Source: an uncultured Mollicutes bacterium (GTDB lineage Bacteria; Bacillota_I; Bacilli_A; RFN20; CAG-826). From it: a DNA stretch of 64,000 nucleotides. Where the stretch lies: the NCBI GenBank assembly GCA_900540385.1, contig UQFY01000001.1, positions 1 to 64,000 of the forward strand. Reading direction: 5' to 3'. Positions 9,361-17,600 of the stretch are shown piece by piece (within the stretch, counting starts at the first letter, position 1; each line of letters opens with the position of its first letter). The notes under the pieces were generated by a model. The model was not told the DNA's origin. It ran no database searches and was given only the letters and a program-made list of their open reading frames with translations. A program made the translations under genes and the position numbers.

Positions 9361-9391
9361 ATTCTAAAGTCTATGCTAGGATGAGAGTCAA
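9361..9391 (-). promoter_or_regulatory. MerR-type promoter with 19-bp spacer
   Basis: On the minus strand TTGACT (9386-9391) and TAGAAT (9361-9366) are separated by 19 bp. Normal promoters have about 17; 19-20 is the mark of promoters that MerR-family activators untwist. The near-palindrome ATCCTAGCAT sits in the spacer. It lies 7 bp past the stop of the merR gene. Confidence 0.65.
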
Positions 9392-9398
9392 CAATATA

Positions 9399-10235
9399 TC
9401 AATAAAACTTAACCGGTATCTGAATACGGAGAAACATGCTTCGTTTAGAAACATCAAAAATATTGAATTCCGTAATGACTTCGCAAAGATAATCCCCTGC
9501 GATGGTGTAGTTGTTTTTCTTACAAAAACCGAGAAGTTTCTTTATTCCTTCATTCTCGTCTTCAAAAGAAGAGAGGTAGAGGGTTACAAACATCGACGCG
9601 TCGACGATTTTCATCGGAACGCTTTCGATTTTGTGATCGGAGAAAATGAAAATATCCTTTGCGATTAGTTTTCCTTTTTCAATATCTTCTTTTGCAATCG
9701 ACGTCCCTACGTTATAAGAATAGATTTGTTCCAGCCCTTTTTCGATAAGGTTGTTCCTTAAACAAAGAAGGTCTTTCTCATACCCTAATATTCCTTGTTT
9801 ATAGAAATCATGGGAACAAGGGATACCGTATATGTATCTTCTCGAAATGTATTCTAAGGAACATATGCCTGTTTTAGGAGAATTACGGTAACGTTCGATT
9901 CTTGCAATAGAATCGTCCACGAGATTTAATCTTGCCTTTAAGGTACGAAGCTCTTGATATATTTGTTCCTTCTTACGAGAGAGAACTTCTTCGATTTCAT
10001 CAATGTTCTCATTATTCAGAACATTTTGAATCTCTTTTAAGGACATACCTAAATCTTTCATATAAGCGATCAGATCTAACCTAGCATTTTGTTCAATCGT
10101 ATAGTAACGGTATTTGCTTTCTGGATCGATATAAGCAGGTTTCAAAAGATCGATCTCATCATATAAGCGTAATGTGGCGATAGAAACGTGATTAATCTCC
10201 GCCATTTTTCCAATCGGTATCCATTTTTCTTGCAT
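9399..10235 (-). CDS. MerR-family regulator with GyrI-like effector domain
   Basis: 278 aa. Residues 5-75 are a MerR DNA-binding domain (IGKMAEINHVSIATLRLYDE then the wing with YRYYTIEQ), residues 80-118 the dimerising coiled coil, and 122-278 a SOUL/GyrI-like drug- or ligand-binding domain as in BmrR and TipA-type regulators. It reads toward the dehydrogenase gene, whose promoter has the 19-bp spacer expected for activation by this family. The inducer is unknown; by analogy a hydrophobic or aromatic compound that the dehydrogenase may act on. Confidence 0.88.
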   Translation of the reverse strand: MQEKWIPIGKMAEINHVSIATLRLYDEIDLLKPAYIDPESKYRYYTIEQNARLDLIAYMKDLGMSLKEIQNVLNNENIDEIEEVLSRKKEQIYQELRTLKARLNLVDDSIARIERYRNSPKTGICSLEYISRRYIYGIPCSHDFYKQGILGYEKDLLCLRNNLIEKGLEQIYSYNVGTSIAKEDIEKGKLIAKDIFIFSDHKIESVPMKIVDASMFVTLYLSSFEDENEGIKKLLGFCKKNNYTIAGDYLCEVITEFNIFDVSKRSMFLRIQIPVKFY

Positions 10236-10315
10236 AAATGACTCCTAAAAACTCTATTGTTACATTAGATTTATATTAGTTTATAGTTTTATGCGAAAAA
10301 GAGCGATGAAGAAAA

Positions 10316-12967
10316 TCAACGTTCTGAGAGATAATTGTTAATCATTTCTTTGATGTCTTCCGAATCGGTCTCTCCATCGTAAGAAATGTTGATATCATTA
10401 GATTCAATCGTGTTCAACATGCGTTTCGCTTTTAGTTGAAGCCTATCGAGAATGGATTCGTCGATTGAACCATATCCATAAGATGGTCTTCTTGCTACCG
10501 AATAATAGTAGTGCGTTCTTTGATCAGGAAGAAGGCCGACACGATTAATTCTATCTTTGGATTGCAACATATAGGTTAAATTGAAACCGTATTCCAAATA
10601 GATGGCATCGTGACATACAGTATGCAAAGATATGGATTCTGCTAACGTATTTGGATTCGTTACAAGTACTTGAACATCATCATACTTAAACGAAGTTATT
10701 TTTTGATCTCGAACGAAAGCTGCATCTCTTCCTGAAACGCTTACGACACGAATTCCTTTTTCTTTAAGTTTCGAAAGAACTAAATCTATGGTATCTATAA
10801 ACAAGCACCAAACTAATACTTTCTTGTTTTGGAAAACTAGCTGTTCAATTAAATTAATGGCTTTTTTCGTTTTTGATGCCAATCCAATTTGATTTATGAG
10901 GTCAAGTTGATCTTTAGCATAAAGTGAAAAATCGTTAGAAATGACACTCTGAAAATCAGGCTTTCCCAAGCTATCGGAGTCATCATATAAAGAAGACAAA
11001 TCACCAATTGATATGTTTTTCTTAAGCAATTCAGGATTAGAAGCTGCTTGGATAAGCCGAATGTATTTAAGCAAGGGATTGCGATAGGCCTTCCAAACCA
11101 TTTCTAGTAGAGCACTTTCGGCTTGCGTCGGGTCGACTCCACATGTAGCTGAATCATCGGGGTCAGGTAGAGGGACGGACAAATCGGCTTTTGTAGTGCG
11201 AACAAACGTGGGGTAGAGAACCTTGCGGATTTCTTGTTCGATGACCGGATTATTATCCGCTTGGCGAAGCCTGTTTTCGCTTACGACCCCTCCAAAAGCG
11301 TTATATAAATCATCCGGGTAAAGAATTCTCAGATAATTTAAGATATCCACAAAAGAATTTGGAAGAGGGGTACCTGTTAACGCAAGTTTGTAAATAGGTG
11401 GTTCAGCGCATCCTGTAAGTAAACTAATAAACGCTTTCGAGCGAATCCCGACTATAGACTTTAGCTTGTGTATTTCGTCAAAAATGAGCAAGGTTTTGGA
11501 ATCTAATGCTCTATTTTGTAATAGTTTTGCTTTTTCAGGAGAAGAGAGCCATTCATAATTAAAAAGATAGACATCGTACTTATTTTTATCTAATGCTCTG
11601 ACATAGTCTGATTTGTGCTCAGTTATGTCGAAAAAAGCCAATTTTCTTTTTCCTTCGAAGATGGCGTTTCCTTCGTCCTTCCATGCTCTAAAACAATTTA
11701 GAGGGCCAAATACGACGATATGATTTGCTTTTTGACCATCCTTAAAATGATGCGACAAATAAGCGAACAGGCCATAAGAAATATATGTTTTTCCAGTTCC
11801 AGGGACGGAATAATCTGCTGATGACTGCATAGCGAAATGGAAAAAAGCGTTATCCATTTGCCTGTCTTTCAATTTTCTCGTCATTTCTTCGTCGACGATA
11901 TTTTTAAACTCATAAAAGGAATTGCTCCACAAATTCATGTTTTTCTTGTCTTTTATCGCAACTCCAAGTTTGATTCGCTTTTCTAAATTAAGATCATTTT
12001 CATCTAAATATAATTGGGCTCCGACGCTCAAAATGTAATGGATACCAAACGTTTTTAATGTTGGAAGAATGATGTCTCGAAGGACGTGAACGCTTAAATC
12101 ATTGATGATATATGTGGAGTCTTCTTTTTCTTCCCATTTGCTGCCAAATTTTGTTTTGAGCACCATCGGGCTTTTTAATAGCTTTTCATTTGAATAGTCT
12201 TTCAAACGAAAACTTTTATTTTCTTTATCAACATCGATAACAACGCAGTCTTTATAAACGTAATATTCCTCCTCGGAGCCAAATATCTTGTTTTTAGAAT
12301 AGGATTTAAGCTTCTCGAATAATTTTCCGCAAGGATACTCGGTGTGGACGGAACCTGGGGAATATGTGTTGTTCCAGAGCTTTTCAAACATAGATATTCC
12401 ATCATCAACATCTGGATTTTGTCCGCTGAAATTTGTGAAAACGTGAAAGTTTTCGGCATTCCTAAGAATTCCGCTGACTGTTTCATTACCTGAACCATCA
12501 AAATAAACTATGTTTCCTTTAGAATCTTCAAAAATACCCGCTTTGATATGACATAGGGCAGATTCGCTGTTCAACATAAAAGCAATTTTCACCTCGGCCA
12601 GGCCATGTTCGATTAGATAGCTGAGATTGCACACTTCAAAATCATCCATTAAAAAAGAATCGTTTCTATCCATTTCTTTTGCCATGTCATCCATTTTGGT
12701 CTTGTATCCTTCTTCAATGTTTTTCATTTCTTCCGGAGATATTTGATTGGAAAAAATGAAACGGATGTGGCCCTTATTAGCAAAAAATTTATGCAATCCA
12801 GAACAAAAACTTTTTAAAATGGCTGAAGAAAAATAAGCAGAAATCCTATCATAACGGTTAGAAACGGATAAGCAAGGAAGGTAAAAATCCTTCAATAGAT
12901 TTGAGCCATCCGCTGAAGGATCGTATCTTCGCTTTAGAGGTATTTCTTTTAAACTACTTAGTGGCAT
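10316..12967 (-). CDS. PLD-like nuclease/SNF2-family helicase fusion
   Basis: About 883 aa. Residues 20-230 resemble a phospholipase D-type nuclease with one HKD-type motif: HIK near residue 140 and GSGN near 158. A superfamily 2 helicase follows: Walker A SVPGTGKT near 388, DEIH box (LLIFDEIHKLKS) near 495, TGTP motif III, and the second RecA lobe with motif VI QSKDRINRVG near 804. Such fusions are typical of restriction and phage-defence systems, where the helicase moves on DNA and the PLD cuts it. The start is uncertain: ATG at 12967 overlaps the ParB-like gene's end by 14 bases (coupling); in-frame starts also exist at 13000 and 13003. None has a clear ribosome site. Last gene of the four-gene operon. 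Confidence 0.85.
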   Translation of the reverse strand: MPLSSLKEIPLKRRYDPSADGSNLLKDFYLPCLSVSNRYDRISAYFSSAILKSFCSGLHKFFANKGHIRFIFSNQISPEEMKNIEEGYKTKMDDMAKEMDRNDSFLMDDFEVCNLSYLIEHGLAEVKIAFMLNSESALCHIKAGIFEDSKGNIVYFDGSGNETVSGILRNAENFHVFTNFSGQNPDVDDGISMFEKLWNNTYSPGSVHTEYPCGKLFEKLKSYSKNKIFGSEEEYYVYKDCVVIDVDKENKSFRLKDYSNEKLLKSPMVLKTKFGSKWEEKEDSTYIINDLSVHVLRDIILPTLKTFGIHYILSVGAQLYLDENDLNLEKRIKLGVAIKDKKNMNLWSNSFYEFKNIVDEEMTRKLKDRQMDNAFFHFAMQSSADYSVPGTGKTYISYGLFAYLSHHFKDGQKANHIVVFGPLNCFRAWKDEGNAIFEGKRKLAFFDITEHKSDYVRALDKNKYDVYLFNYEWLSSPEKAKLLQNRALDSKTLLIFDEIHKLKSIVGIRSKAFISLLTGCAEPPIYKLALTGTPLPNSFVDILNYLRILYPDDLYNAFGGVVSENRLRQADNNPVIEQEIRKVLYPTFVRTTKADLSVPLPDPDDSATCGVDPTQAESALLEMVWKAYRNPLLKYIRLIQAASNPELLKKNISIGDLSSLYDDSDSLGKPDFQSVISNDFSLYAKDQLDLINQIGLASKTKKAINLIEQLVFQNKKVLVWCLFIDTIDLVLSKLKEKGIRVVSVSGRDAAFVRDQKITSFKYDDVQVLVTNPNTLAESISLHTVCHDAIYLEYGFNLTYMLQSKDRINRVGLLPDQRTHYYYSVARRPSYGYGSIDESILDRLQLKAKRMLNTIESNDINISYDGETDSEDIKEMINNYLSER

Positions 12968-14213
12968 CTTTGATTTCTTGAATTTTGCTCTCCACGGCAT
13001 CAATTCTGCTTAATAATTCTTCTTTTTCGGAGCTCTTCAAATTTTGCACAGTTGAAAGTTCTATGGCGTTTAACGCTTTTAAAACGTTTTCCATTGCCTT
13101 AGCTGGACCGTTTGCCTCTTTTTCAATTTGCTGTTTGAAAACGCCATCTCTATAAGCTTTATTCAAAATGCTTTCCAAAGCGCTTTTATCCCTTGCCATT
13201 TGTTCACTTTCCTCTGGGGTCGTCGCTTGATAATCGATCTTGGATACAACTTTAAGAATTTTGTTGCTTACGTCAGGGGTGTCCACGGTTTCTTTAAAAA
13301 CATGGTATAGCGCGTCTTCCTTGACTGCGGAATTGAGCAATTCTCTCGTCTTTCTAGTCCTGTCCCCCGTTTGATCTATGGTCATGGCAGAATAGATATA
13401 AAACTTTTTCTCATTCCATTCTTCTTCGGACATTTTCGTTCTCTTTTTGGCAATGTCTTCGATTGGACCATCTAATTTTTCGTTTTTGAGAATATAAAAG
13501 GCCTTTGGCTTTCCTCTCCAATCAAGATAATCCAACATGGTTTCGACAACCGCTGTGTTCGTTTTAAACTCGTTGGCCTTCATTCCTGAAGCGTGGCAAT
13601 AGGTTTTTTCATCGCAAAGTTTCGTTAACGGATTCATCACATCTTTATAGAAACTGACCAAGAAATCGATACGGTTATAGTCTTTCTTTTCATCCACGTC
13701 GAACTGAAGATTTAATTCGAGAAGTTTAATTGCAAGCCAAGCCGCTTTGTCGTTTTCTTGGGGAGCGGGAAGACAAACCGCTTCAAAGAAAGCAAATTTT
13801 AAATCGCCGGTTTCTTTGAAAAGTTCGCGCAGCGCGGTGAAACGTCTATTGCCATCGATGATGCGCCCGTCCGAAAGAATTACACCTGGCTGTTGTTGTC
13901 CCTTTGCGCGGATATCCTCTTTTGTTTTGTTGAATGAAACCAAATTGTCGGACGAGGATTCTTTGATAAATCCTGCAATAACATCGTTATATTTCTCTTT
14001 ATCGCTTTTGAGCAACTCTTTTAAAGGAGAATTGTTATGGTTTTCGTCGTATTCTTCGATATATGTGGATATACGACCATTCATGTCGTTGTAATAAAGG
14101 AGATTTAATGGAATTTTGTAAGAAGCATATTCGCCAGGCATGCCGTTAATCGTTAGTCGTTTGGGCAAACCTTTCTCGCACTTGTTTAACTGCTCTTCTG
14201 TAATGATAACCAT
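12954..14213 (-). CDS. ParB/Srx-like protein of a defence operon
   Basis: 419 aa with AGGAGG before the ATG. Residues 35-150 form a ParB/sulfiredoxin-type domain with the signature VILSDGRIIDGNRRFTALRE (DGNRR at 120-124), a fold that binds or hydrolyses CTP/ATP in its relatives. The C-terminal third (about 330-419) is charged and helical, with a coiled coil at the end. ParB-like proteins in restriction-type operons are thought to sense nucleotides or guide partners on DNA; here it lies between the MutH-like and helicase genes and overlaps the latter, so it is an integral component. No plasmid partition partner (ParA) is present. Confidence 0.8.
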   Translation of the reverse strand: MVIITEEQLNKCEKGLPKRLTINGMPGEYASYKIPLNLLYYNDMNGRISTYIEEYDENHNNSPLKELLKSDKEKYNDVIAGFIKESSSDNLVSFNKTKEDIRAKGQQQPGVILSDGRIIDGNRRFTALRELFKETGDLKFAFFEAVCLPAPQENDKAAWLAIKLLELNLQFDVDEKKDYNRIDFLVSFYKDVMNPLTKLCDEKTYCHASGMKANEFKTNTAVVETMLDYLDWRGKPKAFYILKNEKLDGPIEDIAKKRTKMSEEEWNEKKFYIYSAMTIDQTGDRTRKTRELLNSAVKEDALYHVFKETVDTPDVSNKILKVVSKIDYQATTPEESEQMARDKSALESILNKAYRDGVFKQQIEKEANGPAKAMENVLKALNAIELSTVQNLKSSEKEELLSRIDAVESKIQEIKDATK

Positions 14214-14223
14214 ACTGTTCCTC

Positions 14224-14907
14224 CTAATTTTGTTGGATAATCTCTGCTATATATTTTTTGTTAAGCCAAAAAGATTGTTTTGAAAGACCAATGAACCTCG
14301 TATTGGCGTCTCTTTTTGGAAGATTGGCTAAATCCATGGAATTTCTTCCATGCGGCCTTACGTGACATACTTTCGTATCTTTTTCTTTCGGAAAATTCAG
14401 GACTATATTCCCTTTAGCATTAATTTGATTTACCACGTTGCCAGATAAAAGAATCTCTTTCGTCTTTAACCAAACGGGTTTTACTTCACCATCCAACGTC
14501 TTTTCTGACATTTTCCATAAGAAAACTTTTTGAAGAAAAACCTGCCTATTCTCTTTTTCTTCAAAAACAAAAAATAGGAAACGATATGAAAAATGCTTTC
14601 TTAGGGTAGAACTCTCCCATTTTTCTTCGATTAAAGAAGAGAAATCCATGGTTGGAAAAGACATAGATTCGTTAGGTATGCCTTGACAATCGGTTTGAAT
14701 CGTCTTTACCCAGATGGATTCATGTTCTAACAAAGCTTTGCCGTATCCCGCACCTTTGTAAGAATCGATTAGTTTATTTACTAATAAGGCGTTTCTGGAC
14801 TTGGATTTAGAAACCATTTTCGTAAGGCGGGCCAAGTCATCAAAGCTCATGCCAATATATCGCTTTAAAAACTCTATTAAAGAGGATGTTTCTTGCTTGA
14901 AATCCAT
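14224..14907 (-). CDS. MutH/Sau3AI-family protein with altered active site
   Basis: 227 aa. The body matches the MutH/Sau3AI fold: KTIQTDCQGIPNESMSFP around 68-85, WESSTLRKHFSYRFLFF, FLWKM, a W..TKEILLSGNVV helix, then VCHVRPHGRNSMD and FWLNKKYI near the end, equivalent to the IRPKA and FYLKKNF segments of MutH. In MutH and the catalytic half of Sau3AI the first of these is ELKT (E and K catalytic, with an Asp before). Here it reads WVKT and the Asp position is Leu, so the usual ExK is missing. It resembles the non-catalytic C-terminal half of Sau3AI standing alone. Its start follows the methyltransferase stop by one base with GAGGAG upstream, so translation is coupled. Confidence 0.75.
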   Translation of the reverse strand: MDFKQETSSLIEFLKRYIGMSFDDLARLTKMVSKSKSRNALLVNKLIDSYKGAGYGKALLEHESIWVKTIQTDCQGIPNESMSFPTMDFSSLIEEKWESSTLRKHFSYRFLFFVFEEKENRQVFLQKVFLWKMSEKTLDGEVKPVWLKTKEILLSGNVVNQINAKGNIVLNFPKEKDTKVCHVRPHGRNSMDLANLPKRDANTRFIGLSKQSFWLNKKYIAEIIQQN

Positions 14908-14908
14908 G

Positions 14909-16177
14909 TCATTTCTCCTCTTTCATAATTGGGATAATCACATCGCCAATTCGTTTGACGATTCCGCAAACCAAAGCATTCCCCATCATGAAATAACGCT
15001 TTTTATATGGCATGGTATCAGTCCAGTTATCTGGAAATTGATTGATTCTTTCGCATTCGAGCGCACTTAATATTCTTCTTTTGCCTGTTTTCGGGTCGTC
15101 GATGATATGCGTAGAACGATTCACCGTTCCCTCACTTGTAAGCATTGTTCTTGCGGGGCGATCTAAATAATCTGGGTTGGCTATCGGTCCCTCAGAATAA
15201 TAGTATTTATGTCCATTTTTTGCCGTTCTTTCGATTTTTTTACCGCCTTTTAAGTAATTAAACTTTTGAATAGCTTTCTCGGATAAGAACAACTCTTTTT
15301 TAACATCTCCGCGTTCAATTATTTCCCCCAACGTCGTTGGTTTTTCAAAGACTGGATTTGTTTTTGCTGTGTAAATGATTCCATCTATCATCAAACCGCT
15401 ATTTTCAAAAGGGAACGCAAATTCTTTTTGCAATTCTAGGAGGTCCTTAAAAACCTTTTTGGAAATGTCCGTTTTCTTAATTTTTATTTCTTCTTTTTCA
15501 ATGGGAAAGGCTTTAGCAAAAACGCCGCTTTCTTTAAAAACGTTCTCAGGACTTAAATCAATGATATTTCTATAGAATAAAGTGGTATTTCTATAGGCAA
15601 AAATGAACGTTCTTCTTCTGCGTTGAGGGAAACCATAATCGGCTGCATTAATAACTCTATATTCAACCGCATAGCCTTGCTCTGCAAAGCAACGAAGAAT
15701 GATTCCAAAATCACGACCACGTTGTTTTGAAGGGGCCTTAATTAAACGGTCAACATTTTCTAACAGCACAAAAGGAGGATGCTTTGCGACAAGAATTTCG
15801 TTTATCTGCCACCAAAGTACCCCTTTTTTCCCTTCAATTCCTTTTTCATGCGTCAAACTTCTTGCGACAGAATAGTCTTGGCAAGGGAAACCGCCTGTTA
15901 AAAGAGTGTGCTCAGGTATTTCAAGGTTTTTATCTACCTTACAAATGTCCTTGTTGGAGTTGTGCTTAGATGGGAACCTAGTATTGTAACAATCAAACGC
16001 ATATTGAGTTTTCGTTGAGGGCTCCCATTGATTTGCCCAAACGAATCTTACTCTCTCTCTCTCTCTCACCGCGCCGTTTTCGAAAGTGACTTCATTTAAG
16101 CCAACTCGGAAACCGCCAACTCCTGCAAAGAGTTCGATGGCAGTAGGTGTGATGGATGTATTGGTTCTTTTTGTCAT
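14909..16177 (-). CDS. DNA (cytosine-5) methyltransferase
   Basis: 422 aa with the C5-methyltransferase motifs in order: motif I ELFAGVGGFRVGL (15-27), motif IV GGFPCQDYS with the catalytic Cys99, motif VI ENV (near 141), motif VIII with a run of Arg near 185 (RRRRTFIF), a variable target region near 200-330, and motif X GNALVCGIVKRIG at the end. It would protect host DNA from, or mark DNA for, the three partners encoded after it. Sau3AI's own methyltransferase is also C5-type (GATC), which fits the MutH/Sau3AI-like neighbour, but the target here is unknown. Residues 37-43 are encoded by a (GA)8 tract, so slippage would shift the frame close to the start. First gene of the operon. Confidence 0.93.
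   Translation of the reverse strand: MTKRTNTSITPTAIELFAGVGGFRVGLNEVTFENGAVRERERVRFVWANQWEPSTKTQYAFDCYNTRFPSKHNSNKDICKVDKNLEIPEHTLLTGGFPCQDYSVARSLTHEKGIEGKKGVLWWQINEILVAKHPPFVLLENVDRLIKAPSKQRGRDFGIILRCFAEQGYAVEYRVINAADYGFPQRRRRTFIFAYRNTTLFYRNIIDLSPENVFKESGVFAKAFPIEKEEIKIKKTDISKKVFKDLLELQKEFAFPFENSGLMIDGIIYTAKTNPVFEKPTTLGEIIERGDVKKELFLSEKAIQKFNYLKGGKKIERTAKNGHKYYYSEGPIANPDYLDRPARTMLTSEGTVNRSTHIIDDPKTGKRRILSALECERINQFPDNWTDTMPYKKRYFMMGNALVCGIVKRIGDVIIPIMKEEK
16051..16067. repeat. (CT)8 dinucleotide tract inside the methyltransferase gene
   Basis: Seventeen bases of uninterrupted CT on the plus strand, GA in the coding sense, encoding the alternating R-E-R-E-R stretch about 40 codons from the start. 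A gain or loss of one unit shifts the frame. Typical of phase-variable genes. Confidence 0.85.
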
Positions 16178-16740
16178 GTTAATTTTTACTAAATCGGCAA
16201 GGACACGATCGAAAACGAATAAATGTAACGATCGGCCCTTAACGTTTTTACAAAACTAATTATAGAAGATAATTCTCGATCTTTAAGCGATTTTTTAGTC
16301 TTTGAAAAACGCTTGGAGCTGAAGAAATGCAAAAAGCGATGTCGTAAAGCTGATATCAGACCTTTTGCTTTCCGCTCAGCATGAACTGACTTTGCTTTTG
16401 ACGTACGAATGAAGCAAAAGACCTTAAGCCAAAACAAACTATGAAGTATTCTTGAATCAAATCATTTTCTTTCTACGTTTTTTACGAATTTAAGTATACG
16501 ATTCATAAAACAACGTCTTTTTTACTGCCCTATGCGATTGCTGACGTTGGAAAGCCCAGTACTGCCTGAAAATGAAAAAACCAGCGTTCTTGCTATGATT
16601 TTTTACAATGCGCTTATAAAAATGCTCCCATGTTGTTTTCTAAAAAAGAGCAGGGGGTGCCGAATGGCACTTCTATGATTTTTCTTGTGTCGCTAAAATT
16701 TTCTAAATTCCCCATCCACTTATTGAAAAGGAGCTTAAAA
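16178..16740. other. Intergenic region with the divergent start of two operons
   Basis: Between the methyltransferase start and the next lipoprotein start I see no convincing gene. On the minus strand TTAAAG (16281-16286), 16 bases, TATAAT (16259-16264) would place transcription of the methyltransferase operon about 70 bases before its ATG. On the plus side a small GTGCC-GAAT-GGCAC hairpin lies at 16657-16670, and AAGGAG at 16729-16734 serves the lipoprotein. An 82-codon minus frame here lacks a ribosome site and family features. Confidence 0.4.
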
Positions 16741-17496
16741 ATGAAACGCAAAACGCTTAAAACGACGTTGTTATCTTTCATGATAATCCCTTTACTCGCT
16801 TCCTGCGGGCAGAAGGAACATAACTTTGATAAATCAAAGGAAGAAAGCACCTATACCATTACCTTTGATAGTAAAGGAGGAAGTGAGGTAGCAAGTATTT
16901 CCGCTCCAGCAGGCGCAAAAATTGAAGCGCCAGCTTCCCCAACAAAAGAAGGTTTTCTTTTTGCTGGTTGGTATGAAAGCAATGATGGTGGAGCAACTCT
17001 AGCAGAAAAACCTTTTGAATTCACCTATATGCCTGCAAGATTTTTCACTCTCTATGCTAAATGGGGCTTTGATAGCATCAAAGGAAAAACCTTTAAGCAC
17101 ACGTCCTCGGTTTTAACTTGGAGTGGAACGGAAGAAGAAAAGAAAGCCTTCCTTGGGGAAATGGGGTTAACGGAAGAGCAATATAAGAAGATGAATGAAG
17201 CCGCGATTATCAACTTTACCTTTGATAAGGTAGAAGAAAAGGCTTCGGCTACCTTTGGCGTGGAAATGGAAGGAGAAACGAGTTTAGATAACTGTACCGT
17301 TCTTTATAAACTCACTGGAAATATCATCGTTTTCTATGATTCCGAAGAAGACTTAAAAGTGGGTCTTCCTGCTCATAAATATGGTTTATTTGCGGGTGTA
17401 ACCTTTTCCCTTTCGCCTGACAGATCCCAAATGATTCTTACAGGAGTCACAGGAATCTTGAAACTAGAACATATTCTCTCTGTCGTAAAAGAATAG
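16741..17496 (+). CDS. Lipoprotein with an InlB-type (Listeria-Bacteroides) repeat
   Basis: 251 aa from the ATG at 16741, chosen because AAGGAG lies just before it and a lipoprotein signal peptide follows at once (lipobox LLASC, Cys22); the frame is open further upstream but without those features. Residues 34-112 are one InlB B-repeat (Flg_new) domain, recognised by the YTITFDSKGGSEV strand, GFLFAGWYESNDGG and the closing LYAKWGFD. The remaining 140 residues are a beta-rich module I do not recognise. Exported, membrane-anchored, probably surface interaction. It reads in the same direction as the larger lipoprotein gene after it. Confidence 0.85.
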   Translation: MKRKTLKTTLLSFMIIPLLASCGQKEHNFDKSKEESTYTITFDSKGGSEVASISAPAGAKIEAPASPTKEGFLFAGWYESNDGGATLAEKPFEFTYMPARFFTLYAKWGFDSIKGKTFKHTSSVLTWSGTEEEKKAFLGEMGLTEEQYKKMNEAAIINFTFDKVEEKASATFGVEMEGETSLDNCTVLYKLTGNIIVFYDSEEDLKVGLPAHKYGLFAGVTFSLSPDRSQMILTGVTGILKLEHILSVVKE

Positions 17497-17548
17497 AAAT
17501 ATTCGATATAAACAGAGAAGAATGATGATAAATTCATCCCCATTCCAT

Positions 17549-17600
17549 AAGGAGGTGATTACGCTACTGGGGAATAATAAATAAGTAGCGTAAAAAGAGA
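17549..17600 (+). promoter_or_regulatory. Distant perfect Shine-Dalgarno with looped-out spacer hairpin
   Basis: AAGGAGGTGA at 17549-17558 is complementary over ten bases to the 3' end of 16S rRNA but lies 42 bases before the ATG at 17601, far too distant to work directly. Exactly between them sits a perfect 10-bp hairpin: TTACGCTACT (17559-17568), 15-base loop, AGTAGCGTAA (17584-17593). Folding it leaves 7 bases between Shine-Dalgarno and ATG, the optimal distance. Only a weak AAAGAGA lies directly before the ATG. Confidence 0.7.

Noticed and set aside
12954..14213. Chromosome or plasmid partition ParB
   Set aside because: No ParA, no parS-like repeats, and the gene is locked between defence-type genes.
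10316..16177. DISARM system
   Set aside because: Methyltransferase, helicase and PLD parts are reminiscent, but DrmA/DrmB-type proteins (DUF1998) are absent and PLD and helicase are one protein.
16189..16437. 82-codon minus frame directly before the methyltransferase gene
   Set aside because: No Shine-Dalgarno, Lys/Ser/Phe-rich low-complexity product, and it covers the likely promoter at 16259-16286.
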